A stretch of DNA of 64,000 bases, from assembly GCF_004784475.1 (NCBI RefSeq), contig NZ_SRRT01000001.1, positions 310,001 through 374,000 on the forward strand, written 5' to 3'. The stretch is from Streptomyces bauhiniae (GTDB lineage: Bacteria > Actinomycetota > Actinomycetes > Streptomycetales > Streptomycetaceae). Of the stretch, positions 1-8,160 are shown one piece after another. Under the pieces are notes generated by a model. That model did no database searches. It worked only from the letters and a program-made list of their open reading frames with translations, and had not been told where the DNA came from. A program made the translations under genes and the position numbers. Numbering within the stretch: the first letter of the stretch is position 1; each line of letters starts with the position of its first letter.

Positions 1-867
1 ATCACGGCGGGCTTCTCCCACGCCCTGCGCCTCCTCGGCACCGTGCTGCGCGGCCGGGGAGCCCGCACGGTCGCCGTCGAGTCGTACGGCCTGTTCGTGC
101 ACCACGATCTGCTCGCCGCGTCGGGTCTGACGACCACCGCGCTGCCGTACGACGAACTCGGCACCGACACACGGCCGTTGGGCACGGAGGGTGCCGTACT
201 CCTCACCCCCGCCCACCAGTTCCCCATGGGCACCCCGCTGCGCCCCGACCGGCGCGCGGCCGTCGTCGACTGGGCGCGGCGGACCGGCGGGCTGATCCTG
301 GAGGACGACTACGACGGCGAGTTCCGCTACGACCGCCAGTCCGTGGGCGCCCTCCAGGGCCTCGACCCGGACCACGTGGTCTACCTCGGCACCGCCAGCA
401 AGTCCCTCGCCCCCGGACTCCGCCTCGGCTGGATGGTGGTCCCCCCGGCCCTGCTGGCGGAGCTGACGGCGGCCAAGGGCCACAGCGACACCGTCGGCGT
501 GCTGGACCAGCTCACGCTGGCCGAGTTCATCGCCTCGGGCGCGTACGACCGCCATGTGCGCGCCGCCCGGCAGCGCTACCGGCGCCGCCGGGACCAACTC
601 GCCGCCGCCGTGGCCGACCGGGCGCCCGAGGTGACAGTCACCGGGATCGCGGCCGGGCTGCACGCGGTGCTGCGGCTGCCGCCCGGCACCGAGCGGGCGG
701 TCGTGCAGGCCGCCCACTGGCAGGGCCTCGCGCTGCACGGCCTCGCCTTCTACCGGCATCAACTGGCCGTCGCCGAACCGCTGGAGGCGCTCGTCGTCGG
801 CTACGGCACCCCGCCCGACAGCACCTGGCCCACCGTCCTGGAAGCCCTGTGCCGGGCACTGCCGTAG
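1..867 (+). CDS. MocR/PdxR-type regulator, C-terminal aminotransferase-like domain (5' partial)
   Basis: Only the last 288 residues are in the window; the frame is open from base 1 and the N-terminal GntR-type helix-turn-helix would lie upstream. The visible part is a fold-type I aminotransferase-like domain: an EDDYDGEFRYD stretch near residues 101-111 and the PLP-lysine region TASKSLAPGLRLGW near residues 131-144. These are typical of MocR/PdxR regulators, which use PLP as effector and usually control vitamin B6 or amino-acid/GABA genes. The protein ends at a TAG three bases from the stop of the convergent DMT transporter. That the missing part is a DNA-binding domain is inferred from the family. 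A plain aminotransferase is the less likely alternative. Confidence 0.85.
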   Translation: MTAGFSHALRLLGTVLRGRGARTVAVESYGLFVHHDLLAASGLTTTALPYDELGTDTRPLGTEGAVLLTPAHQFPMGTPLRPDRRAAVVDWARRTGGLILEDDYDGEFRYDRQSVGALQGLDPDHVVYLGTASKSLAPGLRLGWMVVPPALLAELTAAKGHSDTVGVLDQLTLAEFIASGAYDRHVRAARQRYRRRRDQLAAAVADRAPEVTVTGIAAGLHAVLRLPPGTERAVVQAAHWQGLALHGLAFYRHQLAVAEPLEALVVGYGTPPDSTWPTVLEALCRALP

Positions 868-870
868 CCG

Positions 871-1728
871 TCAGCGCACCGGCTCCGCCTCCGGCTGAGC
901 CGCCGGCTCCGGCGCCTCCCCGAACCGTCCCAGCGTCAGCGCCCCCGCCACCGCCACGACGAACCCCAGCACCGCGAGCGGACCGAGCCCCGGCCTCGTG
1001 CGGTCGCCCAGCCAGAGCACGCCCACCGCCGCCGGGCCCAGGGTCTCGCCGAGCACCATGCCGGCCGTCGCCGTGGTGACCGAGCCGCGTTGCAGCGCCG
1101 AGGTCAGCAGCAGGAAGGCGGCGCCGCCGCCGAGGAGGAGGGCGTAGAGGGACGGGGCGGTCAACAGGGCGGCTGGGACAAGGGAGTTCACCAGGCGTAC
1201 CGCGACCTCGACCACCCCGAAGCCGAGCCCCGCGCCGAGGCCGAGGAGCAGGGCGCGCGGCCGTCCCGAGAGCCGGCCGCCCACCGCGCCGAGCAGCAGT
1301 ACGCCCGCCGCCGTCGCGAGCAGCGCGTACGGCAGCCAGGCCGGGCCGCCGCGGTCGCCCTCCGCGCCCGAGGCCAGCCCGAGCAGCGCGAGCCCCGCGC
1401 ACACCACGCCGACCGCCGCCCACTCCGCCCCGCTCAGCCGCACCCGCAGCAGCCGCGCCGCGACCACCGCCGTCACCGCGAGGCTCGCGGCCAGCGCGGC
1501 GCCCACCGCGTAGATCGGCACCGAGCGCAGCGCGAGGATCTGGCACACGAAGCCGAGCCCGTCCAGCGCGAGCCCCGCCGCGTACCGCCACTGCCGCACC
1601 GCCCGCAGCAGCAGCGCCGCCTCCCCGCCGCCCTGTTCCCCGGCCGCCCGCGCGGCCACCGCCTGAAGGACCGTGGCCGTACCGAAGCAGACCGCGGCGC
1701 CGAGCGCGCACACCATTCCAAAAAGCAC
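871..1728 (-). CDS. DMT/EamA-family membrane transporter
   Basis: A 285-residue, almost wholly hydrophobic protein with about nine to ten predicted membrane helices in the two-repeat arrangement of drug/metabolite transporters, followed by a short Pro/Glu-rich tail. It probably exports a small metabolite, but the sequence does not show the substrate. The first codon is GTG at 1728, with an in-frame ATG four codons later; neither has a good ribosome binding site. Only 12 bases separate the GTG from the MITE-like element at 1741-1900, so the native leader and promoter may have been displaced by that insertion. It is convergent with the MocR-type gene. Confidence 0.8.
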   Translation of the reverse strand: MLFGMVCALGAAVCFGTATVLQAVAARAAGEQGGGEAALLLRAVRQWRYAAGLALDGLGFVCQILALRSVPIYAVGAALAASLAVTAVVAARLLRVRLSGAEWAAVGVVCAGLALLGLASGAEGDRGGPAWLPYALLATAAGVLLLGAVGGRLSGRPRALLLGLGAGLGFGVVEVAVRLVNSLVPAALLTAPSLYALLLGGGAAFLLLTSALQRGSVTTATAGMVLGETLGPAAVGVLWLGDRTRPGLGPLAVLGFVVAVAGALTLGRFGEAPEPAAQPEAEPVR

Positions 1729-1740
1729 AAAGCGACTCTA

Positions 1741-1900
1741 GGGTCTTTCGTTTGGATCAGGCCGGGCTCGCGGGCCCCGGCACCGCGCCTCGCCGCGTTG
1801 TCGTCACTCGCCATGGCTCCGCCATGACTCCCTCCTCCGCCTTGCGATCCACGGCACCGGACCCCACTCCCTGATCCGGCCTGATCCAAACGAAAGACCC
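1741..1900. mobile_element. MITE-like element, copy 1 (160 bp)
   Basis: A 160-bp non-coding element with perfect 25-bp terminal inverted repeats (outer end GGGTCTTTCGTTTGGATCAG) flanked on both sides by TA (1739-1740 and 1901-1902). A TA target duplication is the mark of IS630/Tc1-mariner transposition, so this is probably a non-autonomous derivative of such an element. It contains an inner palindrome around CATGGCTCCGCCATG. Copy 2 at 3555-3714 has the same length and orientation and differs at 7 positions. No transposase gene is present in the window. The element lies between the divergent DMT and lipoprotein genes. Confidence 0.8.
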
Positions 1901-1995
1901 TAGGGGAACAGGCGTACGCCGGGCCGCCCTGCCGGAAACTCATACCGATCTCTAAGCTGACTGCCGAACGCATCACCGACGGGGGAGAAGAGAAC

Positions 1996-2349
1996 ATGGC
2001 CGACACCCGCGCACAACTGCGGTCCACCACCGTGGTCCTGGGCGGCATGGGGCTGCTCGCCGCCGCCCTCACCGCATGCTCCTCGTCCGACCCGGACAAG
2101 CGCTGCGTGGACCGCGACAGCTACACCGTGGGCAAGGGCTACCACGTCGTCTCCGACAAGAACTGCAAGTCCGGTTCCAGCGGGGGTGCTTACTACTACG
2201 GCGGCAAGAAGAAGGGCTCCTGGGTCCGCAGCGGCTCCTTCACCCCGCCCCGCAAGTCCGGCAGCGGCTCAGGCCGTTCGGGCGACGACGACAACCACAG
2301 CGTGCACCGGGGCGGCTTCGGCAGCGGCCACGGCAGCTCCGGCGGCTGA
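1996..2349 (+). CDS. Small Ser/Gly-rich lipoprotein, YgiB-like
   Basis: A 117-residue protein with a lipoprotein signal: basic N-terminus, hydrophobic stretch, and lipobox LTAC with the lipidated cysteine at residue 28. The mature part has only two further cysteines, then YYYGG and a Gly/Ser/Lys-rich tail that ends in RGGFGSGHGSSGG. The start is supported by GGGGGAG just upstream. It lies 18 bases before the ATP-grasp-like gene and is surely cotranscribed with it. The arrangement resembles enterobacterial YgiB-YgiC, and YgiB also carries an RGGFG motif near its C-terminus (from memory). The function is unknown; it is possibly the substrate or partner of the ligase. Confidence 0.7.
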   Translation: MADTRAQLRSTTVVLGGMGLLAAALTACSSSDPDKRCVDRDSYTVGKGYHVVSDKNCKSGSSGGAYYYGGKKKGSWVRSGSFTPPRKSGSGSGRSGDDDNHSVHRGGFGSGHGSSGG

Positions 2350-2367
2350 CCGGGCGGGGCCGCAGCC

Positions 2368-3555
2368 ATGGAACGCCGTACGATCACGCCCCGCCCCGAC
2401 TGGCAGCGCACCGTCGAGGAACAGGGGATCGTCTACCCGCTCACCCGCCACCCCGACGGCTCCCTGCGTCCCTACTGGGACGAGAGCGCGTACTACGTCT
2501 TCTCGCTGCCCGAGGTGGAGGCGCTGGAGGAGACCGTCGAGGAACTGCACACCATGTGCCTGGCCGCCGCCGGGCACCTGGTGGAGCACGGCCGGCTCGC
2601 CGACCTCGGCATCACCGACCCGCGGGTGACCGCCGCCGTCACCGAGTCCTGGCACCGACGTGCCGAACTCCCGTCCGTGTACGGCAGGTTCGACCTGCAC
2701 TACGACGGCACCGGCCCGGCGAAGCTGCTGGAGTACAACGCGGACACCCCGACCTCGCTGGTGGAGGCCGCGTCCGCGCAGTGGTTCTGGATGGAGGAGC
2801 GCTTCCCCGGCGCCGACCAGTGGAACTCGCTGCACGAGCGCTTGGTGGACACCTGGCGCAAACAGGCGAAGCTCCTCCCGCCGGGCGCCCCGCTGCACTT
2901 CGCGCACTCCTCGGCCGACGAACTCGGCGAGGACCTGATGACGGTCGCCTACCTCAAGGAGACCGCCGAGCAGGCCGGGCTCGACACCGACTGGCTCGCC
3001 ATGGAGGAGATCGGCTGGGACACCCTCTCCGGCCGCTTCGTGGACAACCGGCTGAGGTTCATCCGGGCGATCTTCAAGCTGTACCCGTGGGAATGGCTCA
3101 CCACCGACGAGTTCGCCGGGCACGTCCTGGACACCCTGGACAACGGCGGCGGCACCGGCAGCACCCTGTGGATCGAGCCCGCCTGGAAGATGCTGCTCAG
3201 CAACAAGGCCCTGCTGGCGATCCTCTGGGAGCTGTACCCCGGCCACCCCCACCTCCTCCCGGCCTACCTGGACGGCCCCCGCGAGCTGGCCGCCACCACC
3301 GGCTACGCCGCCAAGCCGCTGCTCGGCCGCGAGGGCGAGGGCGTCACCCTGCACCCGCCGGGCAGCCCCGCCCCTCCGGCGCCCGAGGAGACCTGCTGCT
3401 ACCAGGCCCTCGCCCCGCTCCCCGTCTTCGACGGCAACCATGTCGTCCTCGGCGCGTGGGTCGTCGGCGACGAGGCGGCCGGGCTCGGCATCCGCGAGTC
3501 CTCGGGGCTGATCACCGACTCCTACGCCCGCTTCCTGCCGCACGTGATCCTCTAG
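2368..3555 (+). CDS. Glutathionylspermidine synthase-like ATP-grasp ligase (YgiC/YjfC type)
   Basis: A 395-residue protein of the GSP_synth family, which forms amide bonds using ATP. Recognisable segments are YGRFDLHYDG and KLLEYNADTPTSLVEA (substrate/ATP-grasp region, about residues 105-135), LWIEPAWKMLLSNKA (about 269-283) and the late glycine-rich KPLLGREGEG. There is no N-terminal CHAP amidase domain, so it is the stand-alone ligase type. Streptomyces does not make glutathione, which argues for another substrate; the upstream lipoprotein is a candidate. Its TAG stop uses the TA at the left border of MITE copy 2 and the first G of that element, so the original C-terminus may have been altered by the insertion. 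Confidence 0.85.
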   Translation: MERRTITPRPDWQRTVEEQGIVYPLTRHPDGSLRPYWDESAYYVFSLPEVEALEETVEELHTMCLAAAGHLVEHGRLADLGITDPRVTAAVTESWHRRAELPSVYGRFDLHYDGTGPAKLLEYNADTPTSLVEAASAQWFWMEERFPGADQWNSLHERLVDTWRKQAKLLPPGAPLHFAHSSADELGEDLMTVAYLKETAEQAGLDTDWLAMEEIGWDTLSGRFVDNRLRFIRAIFKLYPWEWLTTDEFAGHVLDTLDNGGGTGSTLWIEPAWKMLLSNKALLAILWELYPGHPHLLPAYLDGPRELAATTGYAAKPLLGREGEGVTLHPPGSPAPPAPEETCCYQALAPLPVFDGNHVVLGAWVVGDEAAGLGIRESSGLITDSYARFLPHVIL

Positions 3556-3714
3556 GGCCTCTCGTTTGGATCAGGCCGGGCTCGCGTGCCCCGGCACCGC
3601 GCCTCGCCGCGTTGTCGTCGGTCGACATGGCTCCGCCATGACTCCCTCCTCCGCCTTGCGATCCACGGCACCGGACCCCGCTCCCTGATCCGGCCTGATC
3701 CAAACGAAAGACCC
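3555..3714. mobile_element. MITE-like element, copy 2 (160 bp)
   Basis: A second copy of the 160-bp element at 1741-1900, in the same orientation and identical at 153 of 160 positions. Its left terminal repeat has two substitutions relative to the right one. TA precedes the left end (3553-3554), but TG follows the right end, so one target duplicate has decayed or the event was not a simple insertion. The two copies bracket a 1.97-kb segment carrying the lipoprotein and ATP-grasp genes. Translated fragments ending in VWIRPGSRAPAPRL in several frames come from these elements and are not real proteins. Confidence 0.8.
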
Positions 3715-3754
3715 TGGACCCCGCGCACACCCTCACCCACGGCCGGTACGCTGG

Positions 3755-3833
3755 TCGTGGGCCGTGACTGGCGCGCTGGGATGGGATGGACCATCGGGGA
3801 GCGGCCCGGGAGTCAGTGCCGTGCGCCTGGGCC
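3755..3833 (+). promoter_or_regulatory. ZTP (pfl) riboswitch upstream of glyA
   Basis: The sequence carries both conserved cores of the ZTP/ZMP riboswitch: CCGTGACTGGCG at 3762-3773, and GCCGTGCGCCTGGGC at 3818-3832, separated by a GGGATGGACCATCGGGGAGC stretch that fits the P2/P3 region. The class senses the purine intermediate ZTP, which accumulates under 10-formyl-tetrahydrofolate shortage, and commonly controls glyA, folD and pur genes. Here it lies 45 bases ahead of the glyA start. Because no U-rich terminator is visible, control may be at translation initiation. Confidence 0.88.
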
Positions 3834-3877
3834 GAACCGAACACGACGACACACCGACGCCCTGTCCGGAGGCCCCC

Positions 3878-5335
3878 ATGCCCGAGAACCCCACCCCGTC
3901 CGGCTCCGCCGAGACCACCGCCTACCGCGCCGCGCTCGACGTCATCCGCGCGGTCGAGCCCCGCGTCGCCGACGCGATCGGCCAGGAGGTCCACGACCAG
4001 CGCGAGATGCTCAAGCTGATCGCCTCCGAGAACTACGCCTCCCCGGCCACCCTGCTGGCGATGGGCAACTGGTTCAGCGACAAGTACGCCGAGGGCACCG
4101 TCGGCCGCCGCTTCTACGCCGGCTGCCGCAACGTCGACACCGTCGAGTCCCTCGCCGCCGAGCACGCCCGCGAACTCTTCGGCGCTCGGCACGCCTACGT
4201 CCAGCCGCACTCCGGCATCGACGCCAACCTGGTCGCCTTCTGGGCCGTCCTCGCCGACCGCGTGGAGGTGCCGTTCCTGGAGAAGACCGGCGCCCGCCAG
4301 ATCAACGAGCTGTCCGAGGCCGACTGGGCCGAGCTGCGGCAGGCGTTCGGCAACCAGCGCATGCTCGGCATGTCCCTGGACGCGGGCGGCCACCTCACCC
4401 ACGGCTTCCGCCCCAACATCAGCGGCAAGATGTTCGACCAGCGCTCCTACGGCACCGACCCGGCCACCGGCCTGATCGACTACGAGGCGCTGCGCGCCCA
4501 GGCCCGCGAGTTCCGCCCGCTGATCCTGGTCGCCGGGTACTCCGCGTACCCGCGCCTGGTGAACTTCCGGATCATGCGGGAGATCGCGGACGAGGTCGGC
4601 GCGACCCTCATGGTCGACATGGCGCACTTCGCCGGTCTGGTCGCGGGCAAGGTGCTCACCGGCGACTTCGACCCGGTGCCGCACGCGCAGATCGTCACCA
4701 CCACCACCCACAAGTCGCTGCGCGGCCCGCGCGGCGGCATGGTCCTGTGCGACGACTCCCTCAAGGACCAGGTCGACCGGGGCTGCCCGATGGTGCTCGG
4801 CGGCCCGCTCCCGCACGTCATGGCCGCCAAGGCGGTCGCCCTGGCCGAGGCCCGGCAGCCCTCGTTCCAGGACTACGCCCAGCGCGTCGTCGACAACTCC
4901 CGCGCGCTCGCCGAGGGCCTGATGAAGCGCGGCGCCACCCTGGTCACCGGCGGCACCGACAACCACCTCAACCTGATCGACGTCGCCGCCTCCTACGGCC
5001 TCACCGGCCGCCAGGCCGAGGCCGCCCTGCTGGACTCCGGCATCGTCACCAACCGCAACGCCATCCCCGCCGACCCCAACGGCGCCTGGTACACCTCCGG
5101 CATCCGCATCGGCACCCCCGCCCTCACCACCCGCGGCCTCGGCACAGCCGAGATGGACGAGGTGGCGGCCCTGATCGACCGAGTCCTCACCACCACGGAA
5201 CCCGGCACCACAAAGTCCGGCGCCCCGTCGAAGGCCCAGCACATCCTGGACCAGAAGACGGCGGACGAAATCGCACAGCGAGCGACAGACCTGGTAGCAG
5301 CCTTCCCCCTGTACCCGGAAATCGACCTCGGCTGA
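3878..5335 (+). CDS. glyA: Serine (glycine) hydroxymethyltransferase
   Basis: This PLP enzyme interconverts serine and glycine and charges tetrahydrofolate with a one-carbon unit in the cytoplasm. The 485-residue protein has [12 protein letters not shown] near the N-terminus, [14 protein letters not shown], the [12 protein letters not shown] segment, and the PLP-lysine motif [14 protein letters not shown]. It is longer than the typical 420-residue bacterial enzyme: an insertion (about residues 127-185) follows [16 protein letters not shown], as in a longer actinobacterial subfamily. The ATG at 3878 has an ideal GGAGG five bases upstream; an in-frame ATG at 3764 lies inside the riboswitch and is rejected. 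Expression should rise when folate one-carbon units are short. Confidence 0.95.
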   Translation: MPENPTPSGSAETTAYRAALDVIRAVEPRVADAIGQEVHDQREMLKLIASENYASPATLLAMGNWFSDKYAEGTVGRRFYAGCRNVDTVESLAAEHARELFGARHAYVQPHSGIDANLVAFWAVLADRVEVPFLEKTGARQINELSEADWAELRQAFGNQRMLGMSLDAGGHLTHGFRPNISGKMFDQRSYGTDPATGLIDYEALRAQAREFRPLILVAGYSAYPRLVNFRIMREIADEVGATLMVDMAHFAGLVAGKVLTGDFDPVPHAQIVTTTTHKSLRGPRGGMVLCDDSLKDQVDRGCPMVLGGPLPHVMAAKAVALAEARQPSFQDYAQRVVDNSRALAEGLMKRGATLVTGGTDNHLNLIDVAASYGLTGRQAEAALLDSGIVTNRNAIPADPNGAWYTSGIRIGTPALTTRGLGTAEMDEVAALIDRVLTTTEPGTTKSGAPSKAQHILDQKTADEIAQRATDLVAAFPLYPEIDLG

Positions 5336-5343
5336 GCGCTTGA

Positions 5344-5398
5344 GGGGCGCGGGGAACTGCGCGACAAGCCACGACGGCGCCGCAGCCCCCCGCGCCCC
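5344..5398. repeat. Dispersed Streptomyces intergenic palindrome, probable terminator
   Basis: GGGGCGCGGGG (5344-5354) pairs with CCCCGCGCCCC (5388-5398), with an inner CTGCG/CGCAG stem. The core GGGGCGCGGGGAACTGCGCG is one I recognise as a frequent intergenic repeat in Streptomyces genomes. It sits 9 bases after the glyA stop and before trpS, where it can act as a terminator or mRNA stabiliser. Confidence 0.65.
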
Positions 5399-5446
5399 CG
5401 CACCCGCCCCCACCTAGGCACCGGACCCACCTCCACCTCTGCGAGA

Positions 5447-6475
5447 ATGGGCACCATGGCCCCCGCTGACAAGAAGCCCCGCGTACTCTCCGGAATCCAG
5501 CCCACCGCAGGCTCGTTCCACCTCGGCAACTACCTCGGTGCCGTCCGCCAGTGGGTGGCCCTCCAGGAGACGCACGACGCGTTCTACATGGTCGTCGACC
5601 TGCACGCGATCACGCTCCCGCAGGACCCGAAGGACCTCCGCGCCAACACCCGCCTCGCCGCGGCCCAGCTCCTCGCGGCCGGTCTGGACCCCGACCGCTG
5701 CACCCTCTTCGTGCAGAGCCACGTCCCCGAGCACGCCCAGCTCGCCTGGGTCATGAACTGCCTCACCGGCTTCGGCGAGGCGTCCCGCATGACCCAGTTC
5801 AAGGACAAGGCCGCCAAGCAGGGCGCCGACCGGGCCAGCGTCGGCCTCTTCACGTACCCGATCCTCCAGGTCGCGGACATCCTGCTGTACCACGCGGACG
5901 AGGTGCCGGTCGGTGAGGACCAGCGCCAGCACGTCGAGCTGACCCGCGACCTCGCCGACCGCTTCAACGGCCGCTTCGGCGAGACCTTCACCAGCCCCAA
6001 GCCGTACATCCTCAAGGAGACGGCGAAGATCTACGACCTCCAGGACCCGGCGGTCAAGATGAGCAAGTCGGCGGCCTCGCCCAAGGGTGTCGTCAGCCTG
6101 CTGGACGACCCGAAGACGACGGCGAAGAAGGTGAAGAGCGCGGTCACCGACACCGACACGGTGATCCGCTTCGACCGGGAGAACAAGCCCGGCGTGAGCA
6201 ACCTCCTCACCATCCACTCCACCCTCACCGGCACGCCCGTCGCGGAGCTGGAGCGGGAGTACGAGGGCAAGATGTACGGCGCCCTCAAGACCGACCTCGC
6301 CGAGATCATGGTCGCCTTCGTCACCCCCTTCCGGGAGCGCACCCAGCAGTATCTGGAGGACACCGAGACGCTGGACTCGATCCTCGCCAAGGGCGCCGAG
6401 AAGGCCCGCGCGGTGGCCGCCGAGACCCTGGCACTCGCGTACGACCGGGTCGGTTTCCTGCCGGCGAAGCACTGA
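5447..6475 (+). CDS. trpS: Tryptophanyl-tRNA synthetase
   Basis: A class I aminoacyl-tRNA synthetase that charges tRNA-Trp. The 342-residue length is standard. The HIGH-type signature reads [14 protein letters not shown] (about residues 15-28) and the KMSKS loop reads VKMSKSAAS (about residue 203). From context this corresponds to the second, housekeeping TrpRS of streptomycetes rather than the indolmycin-resistant paralogue; that assignment rests on gene order. ATG at 5447 is used here, but ATG at 5456, three codons later, is equally possible because neither has a strong ribosome binding site. Confidence 0.95.
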   Translation: MGTMAPADKKPRVLSGIQPTAGSFHLGNYLGAVRQWVALQETHDAFYMVVDLHAITLPQDPKDLRANTRLAAAQLLAAGLDPDRCTLFVQSHVPEHAQLAWVMNCLTGFGEASRMTQFKDKAAKQGADRASVGLFTYPILQVADILLYHADEVPVGEDQRQHVELTRDLADRFNGRFGETFTSPKPYILKETAKIYDLQDPAVKMSKSAASPKGVVSLLDDPKTTAKKVKSAVTDTDTVIRFDRENKPGVSNLLTIHSTLTGTPVAELEREYEGKMYGALKTDLAEIMVAFVTPFRERTQQYLEDTETLDSILAKGAEKARAVAAETLALAYDRVGFLPAKH

Positions 6476-6480
6476 CCGGG

Positions 6481-6510
6481 CGTCCGGGGGCGCACAGCCG
6501 CCCCCGGACG
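6481..6510 (+). terminator. Factor-independent terminator-like hairpin after trpS
   Basis: Perfect 12-bp inverted repeat CGTCCGGGGGCG / CGCCCCCGGACG with a six-base loop, six bases after the trpS stop. There is no U tract, as is usual for Streptomyces terminators. Confidence 0.7.
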
Positions 6511-6659
6511 TGCGACCCGCACGCGTGTCCGGTGGGGCAGAGCGCCGTACATCACTTCCGTTGCGCCTGCCCTGCGGACACCCGTGGCCGTACAGTCGAT
6601 AGCCGAAGGCCGTGCGCGGGGACGGCCCACAGAACAGAGACGCGACGACAGGAGACGAC

Positions 6660-7238
6660 GTGGGGATCGTAACGATCGGCGTGTCGATCGCGGTCCCGGA
6701 GCCTCACGGCAGCCTGCTCCAGCAGCGGCGCGCGGGCTTCGGCGATGCCGCCGCGCTCAGCATCCCCACGCACATCACCCTGCTGCCGCCGACCGAGGTG
6801 GAGGAGGCGGACCTCGCCGCCATCGACGCCCACCTCGCCGAGGTCGCCGCGGCCGGCCGCCCGTTCCCGCTGCGCCTGTCCGGCACCGGCACCTTCCGCC
6901 CGCTCTCGCCCGTGGTCTACGTCCGGATCGAGCAGGGCGCCGAGGACTGCACGGAGCTCCAGCAGCAGGTGCGGGACCCTGCCGGACCGGTGTCGCGCGA
7001 GCTGGCGTTCCCGTACCACCCGCACGTCACCGTGGCGCACGGCATCGAGGAGGCGGCGATGGACCGCGCCTTCGAGGAGCTGGCCGGGTTCGAGGCGGCC
7101 TGGCCGTGCGCCGGGTTCGCGCTGTACGAGCAGGGGGCGGACGGGGTGTGGCGCAAGCTGCGCGACTACCCCTTCGGCGCCAACGTGGTGCCCAGCCAGG
7201 GCGGCCCCGCCGAGCGCAACCCCATCGCGAGCCGCTGA
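6660..7238 (+). CDS. 2'-5' RNA ligase / cyclic phosphodiesterase family (2H superfamily) protein
   Basis: A 192-residue protein with the two HxTx catalytic motifs of the 2H phosphoesterase fold: HITLL (about residue 38) and HVTVAH (about residue 122). Members hydrolyse or form 2'-5' or 2',3'-cyclic phosphodiester bonds; the substrate cannot be read from the sequence. GTG at 6660 is chosen because GGAG sits five bases upstream; an ATG at 6612 in the same frame has no such site. It stands alone after the trpS terminator and is convergent, six bases apart, with the DprE2-like gene. Confidence 0.85.
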   Translation: MGIVTIGVSIAVPEPHGSLLQQRRAGFGDAAALSIPTHITLLPPTEVEEADLAAIDAHLAEVAAAGRPFPLRLSGTGTFRPLSPVVYVRIEQGAEDCTELQQQVRDPAGPVSRELAFPYHPHVTVAHGIEEAAMDRAFEELAGFEAAWPCAGFALYEQGADGVWRKLRDYPFGANVVPSQGGPAERNPIASR

Positions 7239-7243
7239 CCCTC

Positions 7244-7999
7244 TCAGACCGGGAGTCTGCGGAAGAGCGCGCGCGGGGCGTGCCGCAGGAGTGACATCAC
7301 CGGGCGCAGCGCGCCGGGCACCCACACCGTCTCCGAGCCCCGGCGCAGGCCGAGTTCGACGGCGGCGGCCACCTGCTCCGGGGTGGTGGAGAGCGGGCCG
7401 GGCGCCAGATGGGCGGTCCTGGCGGTGCGCACGAAGCCGGGGCGTACGACCATCACCTGCACGCCCGTCCCGTACAGCGCGTCGCCGAGGCCCTGCGCGA
7501 AGGTGTCGAGCCCGGCCTTGCTGGAGCCGTAGATGAAGTCCGAGCGGCGGGCGCGTTCGGCGGCCACCGAGGAGAGGACCACCAGCGAGCCGTGGCCCTG
7601 GTCCTGGAGGGCGCCGGCGGCGACCAGCCCGGCGGAGACCGCGCCGGTGTAGTTGGTGGCGGCGACCCGGACCGCGCGCAGCGGCTCCCGCTCGTCCCGC
7701 GCCTGGTCCCCGAGCACCCCGAAGGCGAGCAGCACCATGTCGACGGCGCCCTCGGCGAACACCTTGCCGAGCACCGCCTCGTGGGAGTCCGGGTCCAGCG
7801 CGTCGAAGGCGACCGTACGGACGTCGGCGCCAAGTGCGGCCAGGCGGCCGGCCGCGCGGTCGAGCGCCGGGCCGGGGCGGCCCGCGAGCCACACGGTGCG
7901 GGTGCGGCGGGCGATGAGGCGGCGCGCGGTGGCCAGCGCGATCTCCGACGTGCCGCCGAGGACGAGCAGGGACTGGGGAGGACCGCAGACAGCAGACAT
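7244..7999 (-). CDS. DprE2-like SDR (decaprenylphosphoryl-2-keto-ribose reductase family)
   Basis: A 251-residue short-chain dehydrogenase with a GGTSEIALATA cofactor loop at about residues 15-25, a long SSVAAERARRSDFIYGSSKA segment containing the catalytic S..Y..K, and VVRPGFVRT after it. That combination is typical of DprE2, which works with the flavoenzyme DprE1 to epimerise prenyl-phosphoribose to arabinose donors. No DprE1 gene is present in the window, so the substrate is uncertain. The chosen ATG at 7999 has TACGGT (8007-8012) seven bases before it and no ribosome binding site, so the transcript is probably leaderless; the in-frame start at 8062 is less likely. Confidence 0.8.
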   Translation of the reverse strand: MSAVCGPPQSLLVLGGTSEIALATARRLIARRTRTVWLAGRPGPALDRAAGRLAALGADVRTVAFDALDPDSHEAVLGKVFAEGAVDMVLLAFGVLGDQARDEREPLRAVRVAATNYTGAVSAGLVAAGALQDQGHGSLVVLSSVAAERARRSDFIYGSSKAGLDTFAQGLGDALYGTGVQVMVVRPGFVRTARTAHLAPGPLSTTPEQVAAAVELGLRRGSETVWVPGALRPVMSLLRHAPRALFRRLPV

Positions 8000-8160
8000 G
8001 CGGGTGACCGTATCGTCCGCATATGGCAGGGTGGCCGCACGGCGGCACCGGGCTCCCCGCAATGGGTGATTAGTGCGACGCGCCGAGGGGTGGGCGAGGG
8101 GGCGGGCGCCATCCGGGGTATCGGCACATGGAGTTCGCGCGAAAAGGGCAGAGGCGGATC

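Noticed and set aside
638..1711. Long Arg/Gly-rich open frames antisense to or overlapping the DMT and regulator genes
   Set aside because: Typical GC-rich shadow frames; codon third positions and composition favour the overlapping genes on the other frames.
1741..3714. Protein tails with VWIRPGSRAPAPRLAALSS in several frames
   Set aside because: They are translations of the MITE-like repeats and occur in different frames, so they are not conserved protein sequence.
8000..8062. Longer start for the DprE2-like gene at 8062
   Set aside because: The added 21 residues are Arg-rich and unlike the family, and the ATG at 7999 has a well-placed -10 box.
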